From Desulfobacterales bacterium (lineage in GTDB: Bacteria > Desulfobacterota > Desulfobacteria > Desulfobacterales > Desulfobacteraceae): a stretch of 25,716 nt of DNA. Made by a program: the position numbers and the translations under genes. Shown in pieces: positions 7,685 through 15,339 of this stretch; the first letter of the stretch is position 1; every line of letters starts with the position of its first letter. The stretch is from assembly GCA_022361535.1 (NCBI GenBank), contig JAKSAU010000655.1, positions 1-25,716 on the forward strand, read 5' to 3'. The notes under the pieces were generated by a model. The model saw only the letters and a list, made by a program, of their open reading frames with translations. It did no database searches and had not been told where the DNA came from.

Positions 7685-9084
7685 TTGAAGCAAGAATTTC
7701 CATAGACAGGCTTATTGACGTGGTTCGGCAGGGCGGCCGGGTCAGGACTGGGGTGGATGTGTATGACCGTTACGGCACCCTGCTTTTGGCCAAGGAAGTG
7801 CTGGTGGACCAAGTAAAGCCTTTGGAAATCATTCGCAGAAACGGGTTACGATTTGTCCCCATGACTCGAAGCGGTGGTGTATTTGATTCCAGTGGAAACC
7901 GGATTGAAATCCAGTCTGCAGGTGTGCCTAAACCTACAGCGGGACAAGTGGGTGATCTTGAATCTACACGGGCTAAAGAAACCCGGAATATGGATCAGCG
8001 TCTCAAAGAAATTAAAGCCATCAAAAGGCAGGCTGCGGTTCTTTATGCCAGGGCAAAAATAAGCCTGAAAAAGGCCATGGCCCAAATTCGGCAGACCAAG
8101 GGGCAGTTTGATGTGGACGAGGTTGCTTCCAGGGCGTCCGAACTTGTAGATTTTTCAAATACCTCCGGCCATCCTATTTCATATATTCCCAGGGAATGGT
8201 TTTTTTATGATGACTACTTTTATACGCATGCTGCCAATGTTTGTGCGGTTGGCACAGAGGTCCTAAACAGGTTTAACAGGTCATTTTCAAAGGCTATAGA
8301 AAACTCTCTGTGGGCAGAACCGTCAATGGCCGGATCCATATCAGGAGGCAGCTTTTCGTATTACTACCCTGATGACTTAAGTGATATGTCTTTAGGGCTG
8401 TTTATCTTTGATCTGGGCAAGGCCATGGTGCCAGACTCCATGCTTAACAAACCAAAAGCTCTGACACGAAAGGAAATGGGGTTCATGCGTCGCCACTCCT
8501 ATGAGTTCGGCGGCATAGTTTTAGAAAAGAACCGCCTTGACACTCCCGTGCTCTCCAACATGGTCCAATACCACCACGGCCCATTGTATGAAGGGGAAAA
8601 GAATTGTTACCCCAAAGACAGAGCCTATTCAGATATTCCGCCATATGTCAGGATCTGCAAACTGGTGGACAGCTATGAGGCAATGGTTGCAAGACGCAGC
8701 TACAAAGATGCGGCTAACCAGGTAACAGCTGCCACTGATCTGTTTCGCACCTATGTTCACAAAGAACCTATGCTTCAATATATTCTGCATGCATTTGTAA
8801 AAACCATTGGATTATATCCTCCCGGCAGTATCATCTATCTTAAAAATGGGCAATTGGCTTATGTTCTGGAAAGTGAGGGGCCTGTTGTTCTGCCCTTTAC
8901 AGATAAGGACCGGGATCCTTTAATCTCCCGCCCCGATCCGTTTGATGCAGGCAGCCATAAGGATGAGCTTGGAATTGATAATGACAGGAGCGTTCGAACC
9001 CCAAGGGCGGTTTATAACCGGTTACCACCTTTTCTGCGTGAAATTGTTCTGCCTGAAAGACCGTCGTCTGTCCGACTGCAATAA
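7681..9084 (+). CDS. HD-GYP-like domain protein with degenerate active site
   Basis: A 467-residue protein. Residues about 1-60 resemble the N-terminal DUF3391-like segment often found before HD-GYP domains; a basic helical segment follows (about 100-135), then an HD-GYP-type helical domain (about 180-385). HD-GYP proteins hydrolyse cyclic di-GMP. The early helix has YTHAANV, but the HD dyad is IFDLGK (F243, D244) where active members have LHDIGK, so the metal-binding histidine is missing. Later histidines remain (MRRHSYEFGG and YHHG with H298 and H299), but the signature GYP is replaced by CYP (309-311). An insertion of roughly 30 residues, rich in Ser/Tyr, sits before the FD motif. The domain is therefore likely a catalytically impaired sensor or scaffold. 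It starts inside the rsmA stop codon. Confidence 0.87.
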   Translation: MIEARISIDRLIDVVRQGGRVRTGVDVYDRYGTLLLAKEVLVDQVKPLEIIRRNGLRFVPMTRSGGVFDSSGNRIEIQSAGVPKPTAGQVGDLESTRAKETRNMDQRLKEIKAIKRQAAVLYARAKISLKKAMAQIRQTKGQFDVDEVASRASELVDFSNTSGHPISYIPREWFFYDDYFYTHAANVCAVGTEVLNRFNRSFSKAIENSLWAEPSMAGSISGGSFSYYYPDDLSDMSLGLFIFDLGKAMVPDSMLNKPKALTRKEMGFMRRHSYEFGGIVLEKNRLDTPVLSNMVQYHHGPLYEGEKNCYPKDRAYSDIPPYVRICKLVDSYEAMVARRSYKDAANQVTAATDLFRTYVHKEPMLQYILHAFVKTIGLYPPGSIIYLKNGQLAYVLESEGPVVLPFTDKDRDPLISRPDPFDAGSHKDELGIDNDRSVRTPRAVYNRLPPFLREIVLPERPSSVRLQ

Positions 9085-9233
9085 AATCCGGGTTTCATCG
9101 ATAGTTTTCTGCATTTTTAGATAGGACTGCCTTGTACGAGGTTAATCGAGCATAACTTTTAATGTGATGTGGGATATCTATTTGATATTGCAGTAATATT
9201 TGTTAAGGTCGGTTGCATAGGCGAGGAGGTGGA

Positions 9234-9368
9234 ATGAAAAAACTATATCATTCTGAAGATCTTAAGAGAAAAGAAAACACTACGCCCCATTATCACTATA
9301 CCTGGACCGGGATAATCATTACCTTTATTTTCGGTGTTGCAGTTTTCTTTGTTGCCAAATTTATTTAA
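9234..9368 (+). CDS. Small single-pass membrane protein (44 aa)
   Basis: A short frame with an excellent ribosome-binding site (AGGAGGT at 9224-9230) encodes 44 residues. The first 25 are polar and rich in charged residues and histidine (KKLYHSEDLKRKEN, then HYHYTWTG). Residues about 26-44 form one hydrophobic segment (IIITFIFGVAVFFVAKFI) ending at the stop. A cytoplasmic N-terminus is expected from the positive charges. It sits between the HD-GYP-like gene and a PilZ gene. I do not recognise the family. The strong SD and clean topology make it a likely real gene. Confidence 0.65.
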   Translation: MKKLYHSEDLKRKENTTPHYHYTWTGIIITFIFGVAVFFVAKFI

Positions 9369-9583
9369 AGATTTTGTTTGTCTTGCATCTTTCGTTTTGT
9401 AACAAGATATTGACATATCTGAGTGATATCGTATTGGAAATGAGATAGGGTTTATGCTAAATTAAAATATCGGTGTCGCCATCATTTAATCAATTCTTTG
9501 TTGTTATTTTTCGTCGCTTATAACGGTATGAAGCGAGCCGATGTTATTCGCCCTTTACTTAACCGAAGACAAGGGAAGAACAG

Positions 9584-9913
9584 ATGGGGGATGATAAAGC
9601 TGTCAATGTAGAAAGAAGAAAGCATCGCCGCATATCGTATCCGTCCGAATACCGGCCGGTATTTCGGGTTCGGGGCCATAAATTGAGAATCAAGGATGTG
9701 TCCCGGGGCGGGTTACGATTTTCCTGTCCGGACAAAATAGGGGTTAAAGGATGGGTCAATGGCCGTGTGGATCTTATCGACGGGAGCAGTATTGAAGTGG
9801 AAGGAATTGTGGTTCGGGTCGACAATAAAGATATGGGACTGTCGTTTATCGGTGAACTTAAAGATGATGTGTTTCACAGGATTCTAACCGCAGGCTCTTT
9901 TGCCGCTTTTTAA
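9584..9913 (+). CDS. PilZ domain protein
   Basis: A 109-residue stand-alone PilZ domain, the classic cyclic di-GMP receptor. Both binding signatures are intact: the RxxxR motif in ERRKHRR (R11/R15 or R12/R16) and DVSRGG (D38, S40, G43) matching [D/N]xSxxG. The C-terminus ends with MGLSFIGEL, typical of the final strand and helix. The start at 9584 has AAGGGA at 9571-9576. No output domain is attached, so it probably acts by binding a partner when loaded with c-di-GMP. It lies downstream of the HD-GYP-like gene on the same strand but after a 215-nt gap, so it may have its own promoter. Confidence 0.9.
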   Translation: MGDDKAVNVERRKHRRISYPSEYRPVFRVRGHKLRIKDVSRGGLRFSCPDKIGVKGWVNGRVDLIDGSSIEVEGIVVRVDNKDMGLSFIGELKDDVFHRILTAGSFAAF

Positions 9914-9946
9914 ATACAGGTATTTGCGGCTGTTTCCCTTGGGTGA

Positions 9947-9975
9947 ATATACTTAAATTATCGTTTTAAGTATAT
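9947..9975. repeat. 11-bp perfect AT-rich inverted repeat downstream of PilZ
   Basis: The arm atatacttaaa (9947-9957) and its exact complement tttaagtatat (9965-9975) flank a 7-nt centre. It lies 33 nt after the PilZ stop. There is no T-run after it and the stem is AT-rich, so it is a poor terminator. An operator or a transcript-end stabilising hairpin are the alternatives. Confidence 0.55.
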
Positions 9976-10024
9976 GGCAAAACCATGTCATGAATTCTCC
10001 TAATTACGGGTTTTGATTTGTGAA

Positions 10025-10053
10025 TTGACATCATCGATGGTATTGTCTAAAAC
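10025..10053 (+). promoter_or_regulatory. Candidate sigma-70 promoter for the dapL-moeA operon
   Basis: A perfect -35 TTGACA (10025-10030) is followed after 17 nt by TAAAAC (10048-10053), which matches the -10 consensus at four positions. It would give a leader of roughly 85 nt containing the hairpin at 10079-10117. Assigned by consensus only. Confidence 0.4.
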
Positions 10054-10078
10054 CTATTCTGGATAAGAATCAACTTTA

Positions 10079-10117
10079 GATTCAGCCTGGCAGATAGCAT
10101 TTTTGCCAGGCTGAATC
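10079..10117 (+). promoter_or_regulatory. Long perfect hairpin in the dapL leader
   Basis: A 14-bp perfect inverted repeat: gattcagcctggca (10079-10092) pairs with tgccaggctgaatc (10104-10117) around an 11-nt loop. It ends 14 nt before the AAGGAA ribosome-binding site of dapL. No T-run follows, so it is not a standard terminator. It could end transcription from upstream with a factor, protect the 5' end of the operon mRNA, or modulate ribosome access. Confidence 0.6.
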
Positions 10118-10145
10118 CATTAATATAGGAAAGGAAACGACATAC

Positions 10146-11372
10146 ATGATCAGAGCCAATGAAAATTATAATAAGCTCCAGGCTTCATACCTGTTTTCAG
10201 ATATTGCCAAACGGGTGGAAAAATTTCAGTCAGACAATCCGGATAAAGAAGTGATCCGTTTGGGGATCGGTGATGTTACCCGTGCCCTGGCCCCGGCCAT
10301 TGTTGACGGGTTTAAAAAAGGCGTTGAGGAGATGGCACAGGATGCGACCTTCAGGGGGTATGGGCCGGAACAGGGGTATCCGTTTTTAAGAGAGGTCATT
10401 GCCGCCAATGATTTTCAGTCCCGCGGCGCAGATATTGAAGCTGATGAAATTTTTGTCAGTGACGGGGCTAAGTGTGACAGCGGTAATTTCCAGGAGCTGT
10501 TTGCAGACGATATTAAAATCGCTATTCCAGACCCGGTTTACCCGGTTTACCTGGATACCAATGTTATGGCCGGACGGACAGGTGTCTATGAAAACGGTCG
10601 GTACCAGGGAATTGTTTATATGGACTGTCTCAAGGAGAACGGTTTTTTGCCTGAGCTGCCCAAAGAGCCGGTAGATCTGATTTACCTTTGTTTCCCCAAC
10701 AATCCTACAGGATCAACCGCTACCAAAGAAGAACTCAAGGTGTGGGTAGATTATGCCCGGGAAAATAAATCTTTGATTTTATTTGATGCAGCTTATGAAT
10801 CTTTTATTCGGGATGAGAACCTTCCAAGAAGCATTTATGAAATTGAAGGGGCTAAGGAAGTGGCTGTCGAGTTCAGAAGCTTTTCCAAAACAGCCGGATT
10901 TACAGGAACCCGGTGCGGGTTTACTGTCGTACCCAAAGCATGTCAAATCTATGGTGCCGATGGCTCTCAGATCTCTTTGCACGCCCTGTGGAACCGCAGA
11001 CATACCACCAAGTTTAACGGGGTTTCTTACCCGGTTCAAAAAGCTGCTGAAGCAGTTTACTCAAAAGATGGTAAAGCCCAGGTTAAAGAGTATATTGATT
11101 ACTACCTTGCAAATGCACAGATAGTTCGCCAGACCATGACCGAACTTGGATTTGACCATGTGGGCGGAGAAAATTCTCCTTATATCTGGATTGACGGCCA
11201 GGGACGTGATTCCTGGGACTTTTTTGATCTGCTGCTTAACACTGCCGGTGTGGTTTGTACCCCTGGCGGAGGATTTGGCCGTTGCGGCAGCCAGTATATC
11301 CGGATCTCAGCATTCAATAGCCTTGAGAATGTCACCAAAGCCATGGAGCGGGTGAAAGACGCTTTAAAATGA
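10146..11372 (+). CDS. dapL: LL-diaminopimelate aminotransferase
   Basis: A 408-residue class I/II PLP aminotransferase of the plant/Chlamydia DapL type. It converts tetrahydrodipicolinate directly to LL-2,6-diaminopimelate using glutamate, bypassing the acylated dap steps, and feeds lysine and peptidoglycan synthesis. The N-terminus ([13 protein letters not shown], then IRLGIGDVT) is typical of DapL. PLP contacts visible include [15 protein letters not shown], the Asp of LILFDAAYE, and the Schiff-base lysine K248 in [10 protein letters not shown] followed by TRCGF. The start at 10146 has AAGGAA at 10131-10136. The stop overlaps the moeA start as ATGA, so the aminotransferase heads an operon with two molybdopterin genes, an unexpected pairing. 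Confidence 0.95.
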   Translation: MIRANENYNKLQASYLFSDIAKRVEKFQSDNPDKEVIRLGIGDVTRALAPAIVDGFKKGVEEMAQDATFRGYGPEQGYPFLREVIAANDFQSRGADIEADEIFVSDGAKCDSGNFQELFADDIKIAIPDPVYPVYLDTNVMAGRTGVYENGRYQGIVYMDCLKENGFLPELPKEPVDLIYLCFPNNPTGSTATKEELKVWVDYARENKSLILFDAAYESFIRDENLPRSIYEIEGAKEVAVEFRSFSKTAGFTGTRCGFTVVPKACQIYGADGSQISLHALWNRRHTTKFNGVSYPVQKAAEAVYSKDGKAQVKEYIDYYLANAQIVRQTMTELGFDHVGGENSPYIWIDGQGRDSWDFFDLLLNTAGVVCTPGGGFGRCGSQYIRISAFNSLENVTKAMERVKDALK

Positions 11373-12595
11373 GCCATTTTTTCAATGTAAAAACCCTGGA
11401 TGAGGTCCTGGCTATGGCCAGCCAGTTTGATCCGGTTGGTGTGGAAGACATCGACACAGCCGATGCCTGGTCCAGGGTCTTGGCCCAGGATGTAACCGCT
11501 GATGCTGATATGCCCGGTTTCAGACGGTCTTGCATGGATGGATATGCAGTCAAGGCGGCGTCTACCTTTGGGGCTTCGGAATCCGGTCCTGCCTGGCTTA
11601 ACATCAAGGCAAGCATTGCCATGGGAGATATCCCGGATTTTGAGCTTGGGCCTGGGGAAGTTGCACGAATTTCAACAGGCGGAATGTTGCCTAAAGGCGC
11701 AGATGCCGTTGTTATGGTAGAGCATACGGAAGCTGTGGACGAACACTCGGTTGAGATTTACAAGAGTGTTGCCCCGCTCCAGCATGTAATTGACGCATCA
11801 GAAGATTTTGCCAAAGACCAGACCGTAATATCAGCCGGCAGCCTGATCCGCCCCCAGGAAGAGGGGCTTGCAGCGGGGTTGGGCTATAACCGGCTTAAGG
11901 TGTATAAAGTTCCGACCGTAGGGATTATATCCACAGGGGATGAAGTAATCCCTGTAGACCAAACCCCAGTTCCCGGAAAGATCAGGGACATCAATTCATA
12001 TTCACTGTCAGCCATGGTCAGTGAAGCCGGGGGACATGCCGTTCGGTACGGAATTGTAAAAGATGATCCCAAAGCCCTTAAAGCTGTATGTGAAAAGGCC
12101 TTGTCCGAAACCGATATGGTTCTTATTTCAGGCGGATCTTCAGTGGGTACAAGGGATTACACTGTGGATGTGCTGTCCGATCTTCCAGATACCCAAATTC
12201 TTGTCCACGGCATGTCGGTCAGTCCCGGCAAACCCACCATTCTTGCCAAGGCCGGCAACATTCCTTTCTGGGGGCTTCCAGGGCAGGTGGTGTCCGCCAT
12301 GGTGGTGATGAAAATTGTGGTTATTCCATTTCTTAAACGAATACAGGGCATTGAAACCCCCGCCCCTTTGGTGCGCATACCCGCCCAATTGACCCGGAAC
12401 CTTGCATCAGCACAAGGTCGGCGGGATTTTGTCCGTGTGGCTCTCCATGACGGTGGCCAGGGGCTTGAAGCACGGCCTGTTTTGGGCAAATCCGGTCTGA
12501 TTCGGACCATGGTCCATGCTGACGGACTCCTTGAAATCGGGGAACATGTGGAAGGCCTGGAAAAAGGCAGTCCTGTAGATATCATTCTTTTATAA
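11369..12595 (+). CDS. moeA: Molybdopterin molybdenumtransferase MoeA
   Basis: A 408-residue MoeA, which inserts molybdate (or tungstate) into adenylylated molybdopterin in the cytoplasm. Recognisable elements are SCMDGYAV (D57, the E. coli D59 position), [11 protein letters not shown], the acidic residue before the central linker in [12 protein letters not shown] (E164, aligning by eye with E. coli E188), [23 protein letters not shown] and SPGKPT ... GLPGQVVSA. All the expected acidic positions are kept, so it should be active. A C-terminal beta-barrel domain (from about residue 330) completes the normal architecture. The start overlaps the dapL stop by 4 nt, and the second MoeA gene begins 9 nt after its stop. 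Confidence 0.95.
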   Translation: MSHFFNVKTLDEVLAMASQFDPVGVEDIDTADAWSRVLAQDVTADADMPGFRRSCMDGYAVKAASTFGASESGPAWLNIKASIAMGDIPDFELGPGEVARISTGGMLPKGADAVVMVEHTEAVDEHSVEIYKSVAPLQHVIDASEDFAKDQTVISAGSLIRPQEEGLAAGLGYNRLKVYKVPTVGIISTGDEVIPVDQTPVPGKIRDINSYSLSAMVSEAGGHAVRYGIVKDDPKALKAVCEKALSETDMVLISGGSSVGTRDYTVDVLSDLPDTQILVHGMSVSPGKPTILAKAGNIPFWGLPGQVVSAMVVMKIVVIPFLKRIQGIETPAPLVRIPAQLTRNLASAQGRRDFVRVALHDGGQGLEARPVLGKSGLIRTMVHADGLLEIGEHVEGLEKGSPVDIILL

Positions 12596-12604
12596 GGCAA
12601 AAAA

Positions 12605-14539
12605 ATGAACAGCAAGCGAAATGTCTATCTGAGTATGGTGAGCATTGACGAGGCAAAAACATGCCTCTTTGACCGGTTCGGCCATCTGGAAACTGCCCAT
12701 GAAACCTTAAAAGTTGTCCATGCAAGAGGAAGGGTGCTTGCAGCCCAGGCTGTTGCAGGTATATCTTCTCCGAATTTCCATGCATCTGCCATGGACGGTA
12801 TTGCAGTGGATGCCGAATATACATTTGGAGCAAGTGAAGATGCACCGAAAACACTTGAAATAGGAAAAACCGCATTTTGGGTGAATACCGGCCATGTTCT
12901 TCCTGACGGTACCAATGCCGTAATTATGATCGAAAATCTGAATATTCTGGATGAAACAAGCGTTGAAATTGAGGCGCCTGCTTTCCCCTGGCAGTATGTA
13001 CGTAAAATGGGAGAAGATATTGTTGCCACCCAGCTTTTATTTCCAAGAGATCATAAAATAACGGCCTATTCCATGGGAGCGCTTCTTTCAGGCGGGGTAC
13101 TCAATGTCGAGGTTAGGAAAAAACCGCAGGTTTTGATCATTCCAACCGGGTCTGAGCTGAAACAGTGGCAGGACGTTACACCTGAAACCATGGGCCCTGG
13201 CGATGTGGTGGAATCAAATTCCACTGTGCTGGGCGCACTATGCCAGGACCACGGGGCTGAGTTCACCGTACATTCCATGCTCAAAGATGATTTGCAGACG
13301 ATTCAAAAAGCTGTGGCTGACGGGGTCGACAAAGGTTATGACATGGTGATGATCATTGGGGGGTCTTCTGCCGGGTCCGAGGATTTTGCAAAGCCTGTAA
13401 TTTCAAATCTGGGGGAAGTTTTTGTCCATGGCGTGACCATGATGCCGGGCAAACCTGTCATGTTCGGACAGGTTGAAAAAACACCGGTTTTTGGTGTTCC
13501 CGGGTATCCGGTATCTGCCATTGTCGCCTTTGAGCAGTTTGCAGGACCTTTGCTGCTCAAAATGCAGCACCTGCCCCAGTTGCCTAAAACCATTGTTCCT
13601 GTGACACCGGCTCGCAAGGTGGCTTCAAAGCTTGGCCAGGAAGAATTTTTACGGGTAAAGATCGGGTCTGTGAATGGTAAACTGATCTCTTCACAATTGC
13701 CCAGAGGGTCAGGGAGTATCACAACCTTGACCGAAGCGGACGGGATTATACGGATTCCACGTCATATTGAGGGTATTTCTGAGAATGAGGCCGTAGATGC
13801 CCAGTTGCTAAGACCTCTGGAAGCCATTGAAGATACGGTTGTAATCACCGGGTCCCATGACAATACCCTGGATCTTCTGGCTGACCAGATCAGGCAGCAT
13901 AATCCAGGTACCGGCATCTCATCAAGCCATGTGGGAAGCATGGGAGGGTTGATGGCTATAAAAAAAGGCGCATGCCACATGGCAGGCTGTCACCTGCTGG
14001 ACCCAGAAGATGGTTCTTATAATATCTCCTATATAAATAAATATCTGCCCAATATCCCGGTACGGCTGGTGAACCTTGTGATGCGTGAGCAAGGCCTGAT
14101 CCTGCCCAAAGGAAACCCCGACGGCGTGAAAGGTCTTGAAGATATTGCAGCTAAGGGACTTTCATTTATTAACCGGCAGCCCGGGTCAGGTACCCGGATT
14201 CTGTTTGACTACAGTTTAAAGCAGAAAGGCGTTTCTCCTAATGATATAACGGGGTATGAGAATGAGGAGTACACCCATATGTCGGTCGCGGTTGCCGTAT
14301 TATCCGGGCGTGCACAAGCGGGCCTTGGAATTAAGGCTGCCGCACTTGCACTCAATCTTGATTTTCTTCCGGTAATCACCGAGTCCTATGATCTGGTTAT
14401 TCCCGAAGAATATTTCCATTCGCGAAAAATCCAGAACCTGATGTCCACGATCCAAAGTGAGGCCTTCAAAGAAAGGGTACTGGCCCTTGGCGGATACGGA
14501 GTGGAAAACACCGGCAAGCTGCTTTTTACTTCTGCCTGA
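12605..14539 (+). CDS. MoeA-like protein fused to a C-terminal periplasmic-binding-like domain
   Basis: A 644-residue two-part protein. Residues about 10-405 follow the MoeA fold (SAMDGIAV, IIPTGSEL, IGGSSAGSED, MMPGKPVMFG, GVPGYPVSAI). Residues about 415-644 form a type II periplasmic-binding/LysR-effector-like domain (VITGSHDNTLDLL, SHVGSMGGLMAI, INRQPGSGTRILFD, AGLGIKAAA), a class that often binds oxyanions. This fusion is known in archaea and deltaproteobacteria as a molybdopterin biosynthesis protein. Compared with the neighbouring MoeA, conserved acidic positions differ: S156 replaces the E188-type residue, S183 replaces D of TGDEL, and E203 replaces the Asp of DxN; D260 is kept. No signal peptide, so the binding domain is cytoplasmic. 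It may sense molybdate or tungstate or assist the first MoeA. Confidence 0.9.
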   Translation: MNSKRNVYLSMVSIDEAKTCLFDRFGHLETAHETLKVVHARGRVLAAQAVAGISSPNFHASAMDGIAVDAEYTFGASEDAPKTLEIGKTAFWVNTGHVLPDGTNAVIMIENLNILDETSVEIEAPAFPWQYVRKMGEDIVATQLLFPRDHKITAYSMGALLSGGVLNVEVRKKPQVLIIPTGSELKQWQDVTPETMGPGDVVESNSTVLGALCQDHGAEFTVHSMLKDDLQTIQKAVADGVDKGYDMVMIIGGSSAGSEDFAKPVISNLGEVFVHGVTMMPGKPVMFGQVEKTPVFGVPGYPVSAIVAFEQFAGPLLLKMQHLPQLPKTIVPVTPARKVASKLGQEEFLRVKIGSVNGKLISSQLPRGSGSITTLTEADGIIRIPRHIEGISENEAVDAQLLRPLEAIEDTVVITGSHDNTLDLLADQIRQHNPGTGISSSHVGSMGGLMAIKKGACHMAGCHLLDPEDGSYNISYINKYLPNIPVRLVNLVMREQGLILPKGNPDGVKGLEDIAAKGLSFINRQPGSGTRILFDYSLKQKGVSPNDITGYENEEYTHMSVAVAVLSGRAQAGLGIKAAALALNLDFLPVITESYDLVIPEEYFHSRKIQNLMSTIQSEAFKERVLALGGYGVENTGKLLFTSA

Positions 14540-14556
14540 TATCTTAGCCGATCTTA

Positions 14557-14586
14557 CTGTCGTCCGGGAATTATTCCGGGCGGCAG
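14557..14586 (+). terminator. Hairpin after the moeA-PBP gene, possible terminator
   Basis: ctgtcgtccgg (14557-14567) pairs with ccgggcggcag (14576-14586) as an 11-bp stem with two G-U wobbles and an 8-nt loop, 17 nt after the stop codon. The T-run that follows is poor (attatgctatt), so termination may be inefficient or factor-dependent. Confidence 0.5.
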
Positions 14587-14599
14587 ATTATGCTATTAA

Positions 14600-14613
14600 A
14601 TGATATAGATCAA
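14600..14613. promoter_or_regulatory. FNR-like half-degenerate palindrome upstream of dksA
   Basis: ATGAT-ATAG-ATCAA matches the FNR/CRP-family box TTGAT-N4-ATCAA at nine of ten positions. It lies about 170 nt upstream of the DksA gene and just after the preceding operon's hairpin. A TATAAT sequence occurs at 14702-14707 but has no good -35 partner. Motif match only. Confidence 0.25.
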
Positions 14614-14784
14614 TCGCATGCAAATGTTGTCATATGGAAGGCATATATACAACGTGTGCAAAATATCATGAAATATCCATCTAGTGTCCTTCTAATGCCT
14701 TTATAATACCCAGTTAATCCTTGTTCGCTAAATCAGTGTCCAGTATTTATCCTAAATCATCTATCATGGAGGCAAATACAGGAA

Positions 14785-15234
14785 ATGACACAGGTAGCGA
14801 CACAAGTATCTTCAGACAGATACATCCCGGCCAAAAATGAACCCTATATGAGTGATGCTCAGGTGACCTATTTTAAGGAAAAGCTTGAGCTTAGAAAAGG
14901 GGAACTTCGTCGCAAAATCTCTAAAGCCATCGAGAAAATCAAATCCCTGGAAGCGGCCCAGGCAGATATCCTTGACCGCAGCAACTCGTACATTGATCTG
15001 GAGCTTGCCGTAAAAAGTTTTGAACGGTATTCAGGCATGGTGGACCAGATTGATCGTGCTCTGGAACGTATTGATGACGGCAGTTTCGGATACTGCGAAC
15101 TTACAGGCAATGAAATCGGGTTGCGGCGTCTTGAAGCCATTCCTTTTGCAAGCATGTCTATAAAGGCGTTGGAGGAATTTGAAGCCAGCCAGAAAAACAA
15201 TGCTTTTGCACCAAGGCAGCTCTTATTTTCTTAA
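14785..15234 (+). CDS. dksA: DksA/TraR-family RNA polymerase regulator, one-cysteine type
   Basis: A 149-residue protein that should bind in the RNA polymerase secondary channel and act with ppGpp on stress and ribosomal promoters. The layout is as in E. coli DksA: N-terminal segment, two long coiled-coil helices, and a globular end with DDGSFGYCELTGNEIGLRRL. The coiled-coil tip keeps D61 and D64 (E. coli D71 and D74), but the following Ala is S66. The four zinc-binding cysteines are reduced to one: C104 is present, while the other positions are T107, S125 and A128. Such zinc-independent DksA proteins are known in alpha-proteobacteria and Pseudomonas (DksA2). The start at 14785 has TGGAGG at 14767-14772. 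A strong terminator follows. Confidence 0.92.
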   Translation: MTQVATQVSSDRYIPAKNEPYMSDAQVTYFKEKLELRKGELRRKISKAIEKIKSLEAAQADILDRSNSYIDLELAVKSFERYSGMVDQIDRALERIDDGSFGYCELTGNEIGLRRLEAIPFASMSIKALEEFEASQKNNAFAPRQLLFS

Positions 15235-15280
15235 AGATAAAGGGTTGTACACCCAGCATCTTTTATTGTGATGCACAAAC

Positions 15281-15312
15281 AAAAATCCCGGGGTAATTCC
15301 CCGGGATTTTTT
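15281..15312. terminator. Bidirectional intrinsic terminator between dksA and the OmpA/VWA gene
   Basis: A 13-bp perfect stem (aaaaatcccgggg at 15281-15293 with its complement at 15299-15311) has a 5-nt loop. T-runs lie on both strands, since the stem base is A5/T5 and T continues to 15312. It sits 46 nt after dksA and 27 nt beyond the stop of the convergent lipoprotein gene, so it serves both. Confidence 0.95.
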
Positions 15313-15339
15313 ATCTGTACTTATGAGATATTCAATGAA

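Noticed and set aside
12157..12615. Open frame on the minus strand inside the moeA gene (152 codons)
   Set aside because: Antisense to clearly conserved MoeA sequence, Pro/Arg/Ser-rich composition, no ribosome-binding site.
14619..14672. Very short plus-strand frame (17 codons) before dksA
   Set aside because: No ribosome-binding site and no coherent composition.
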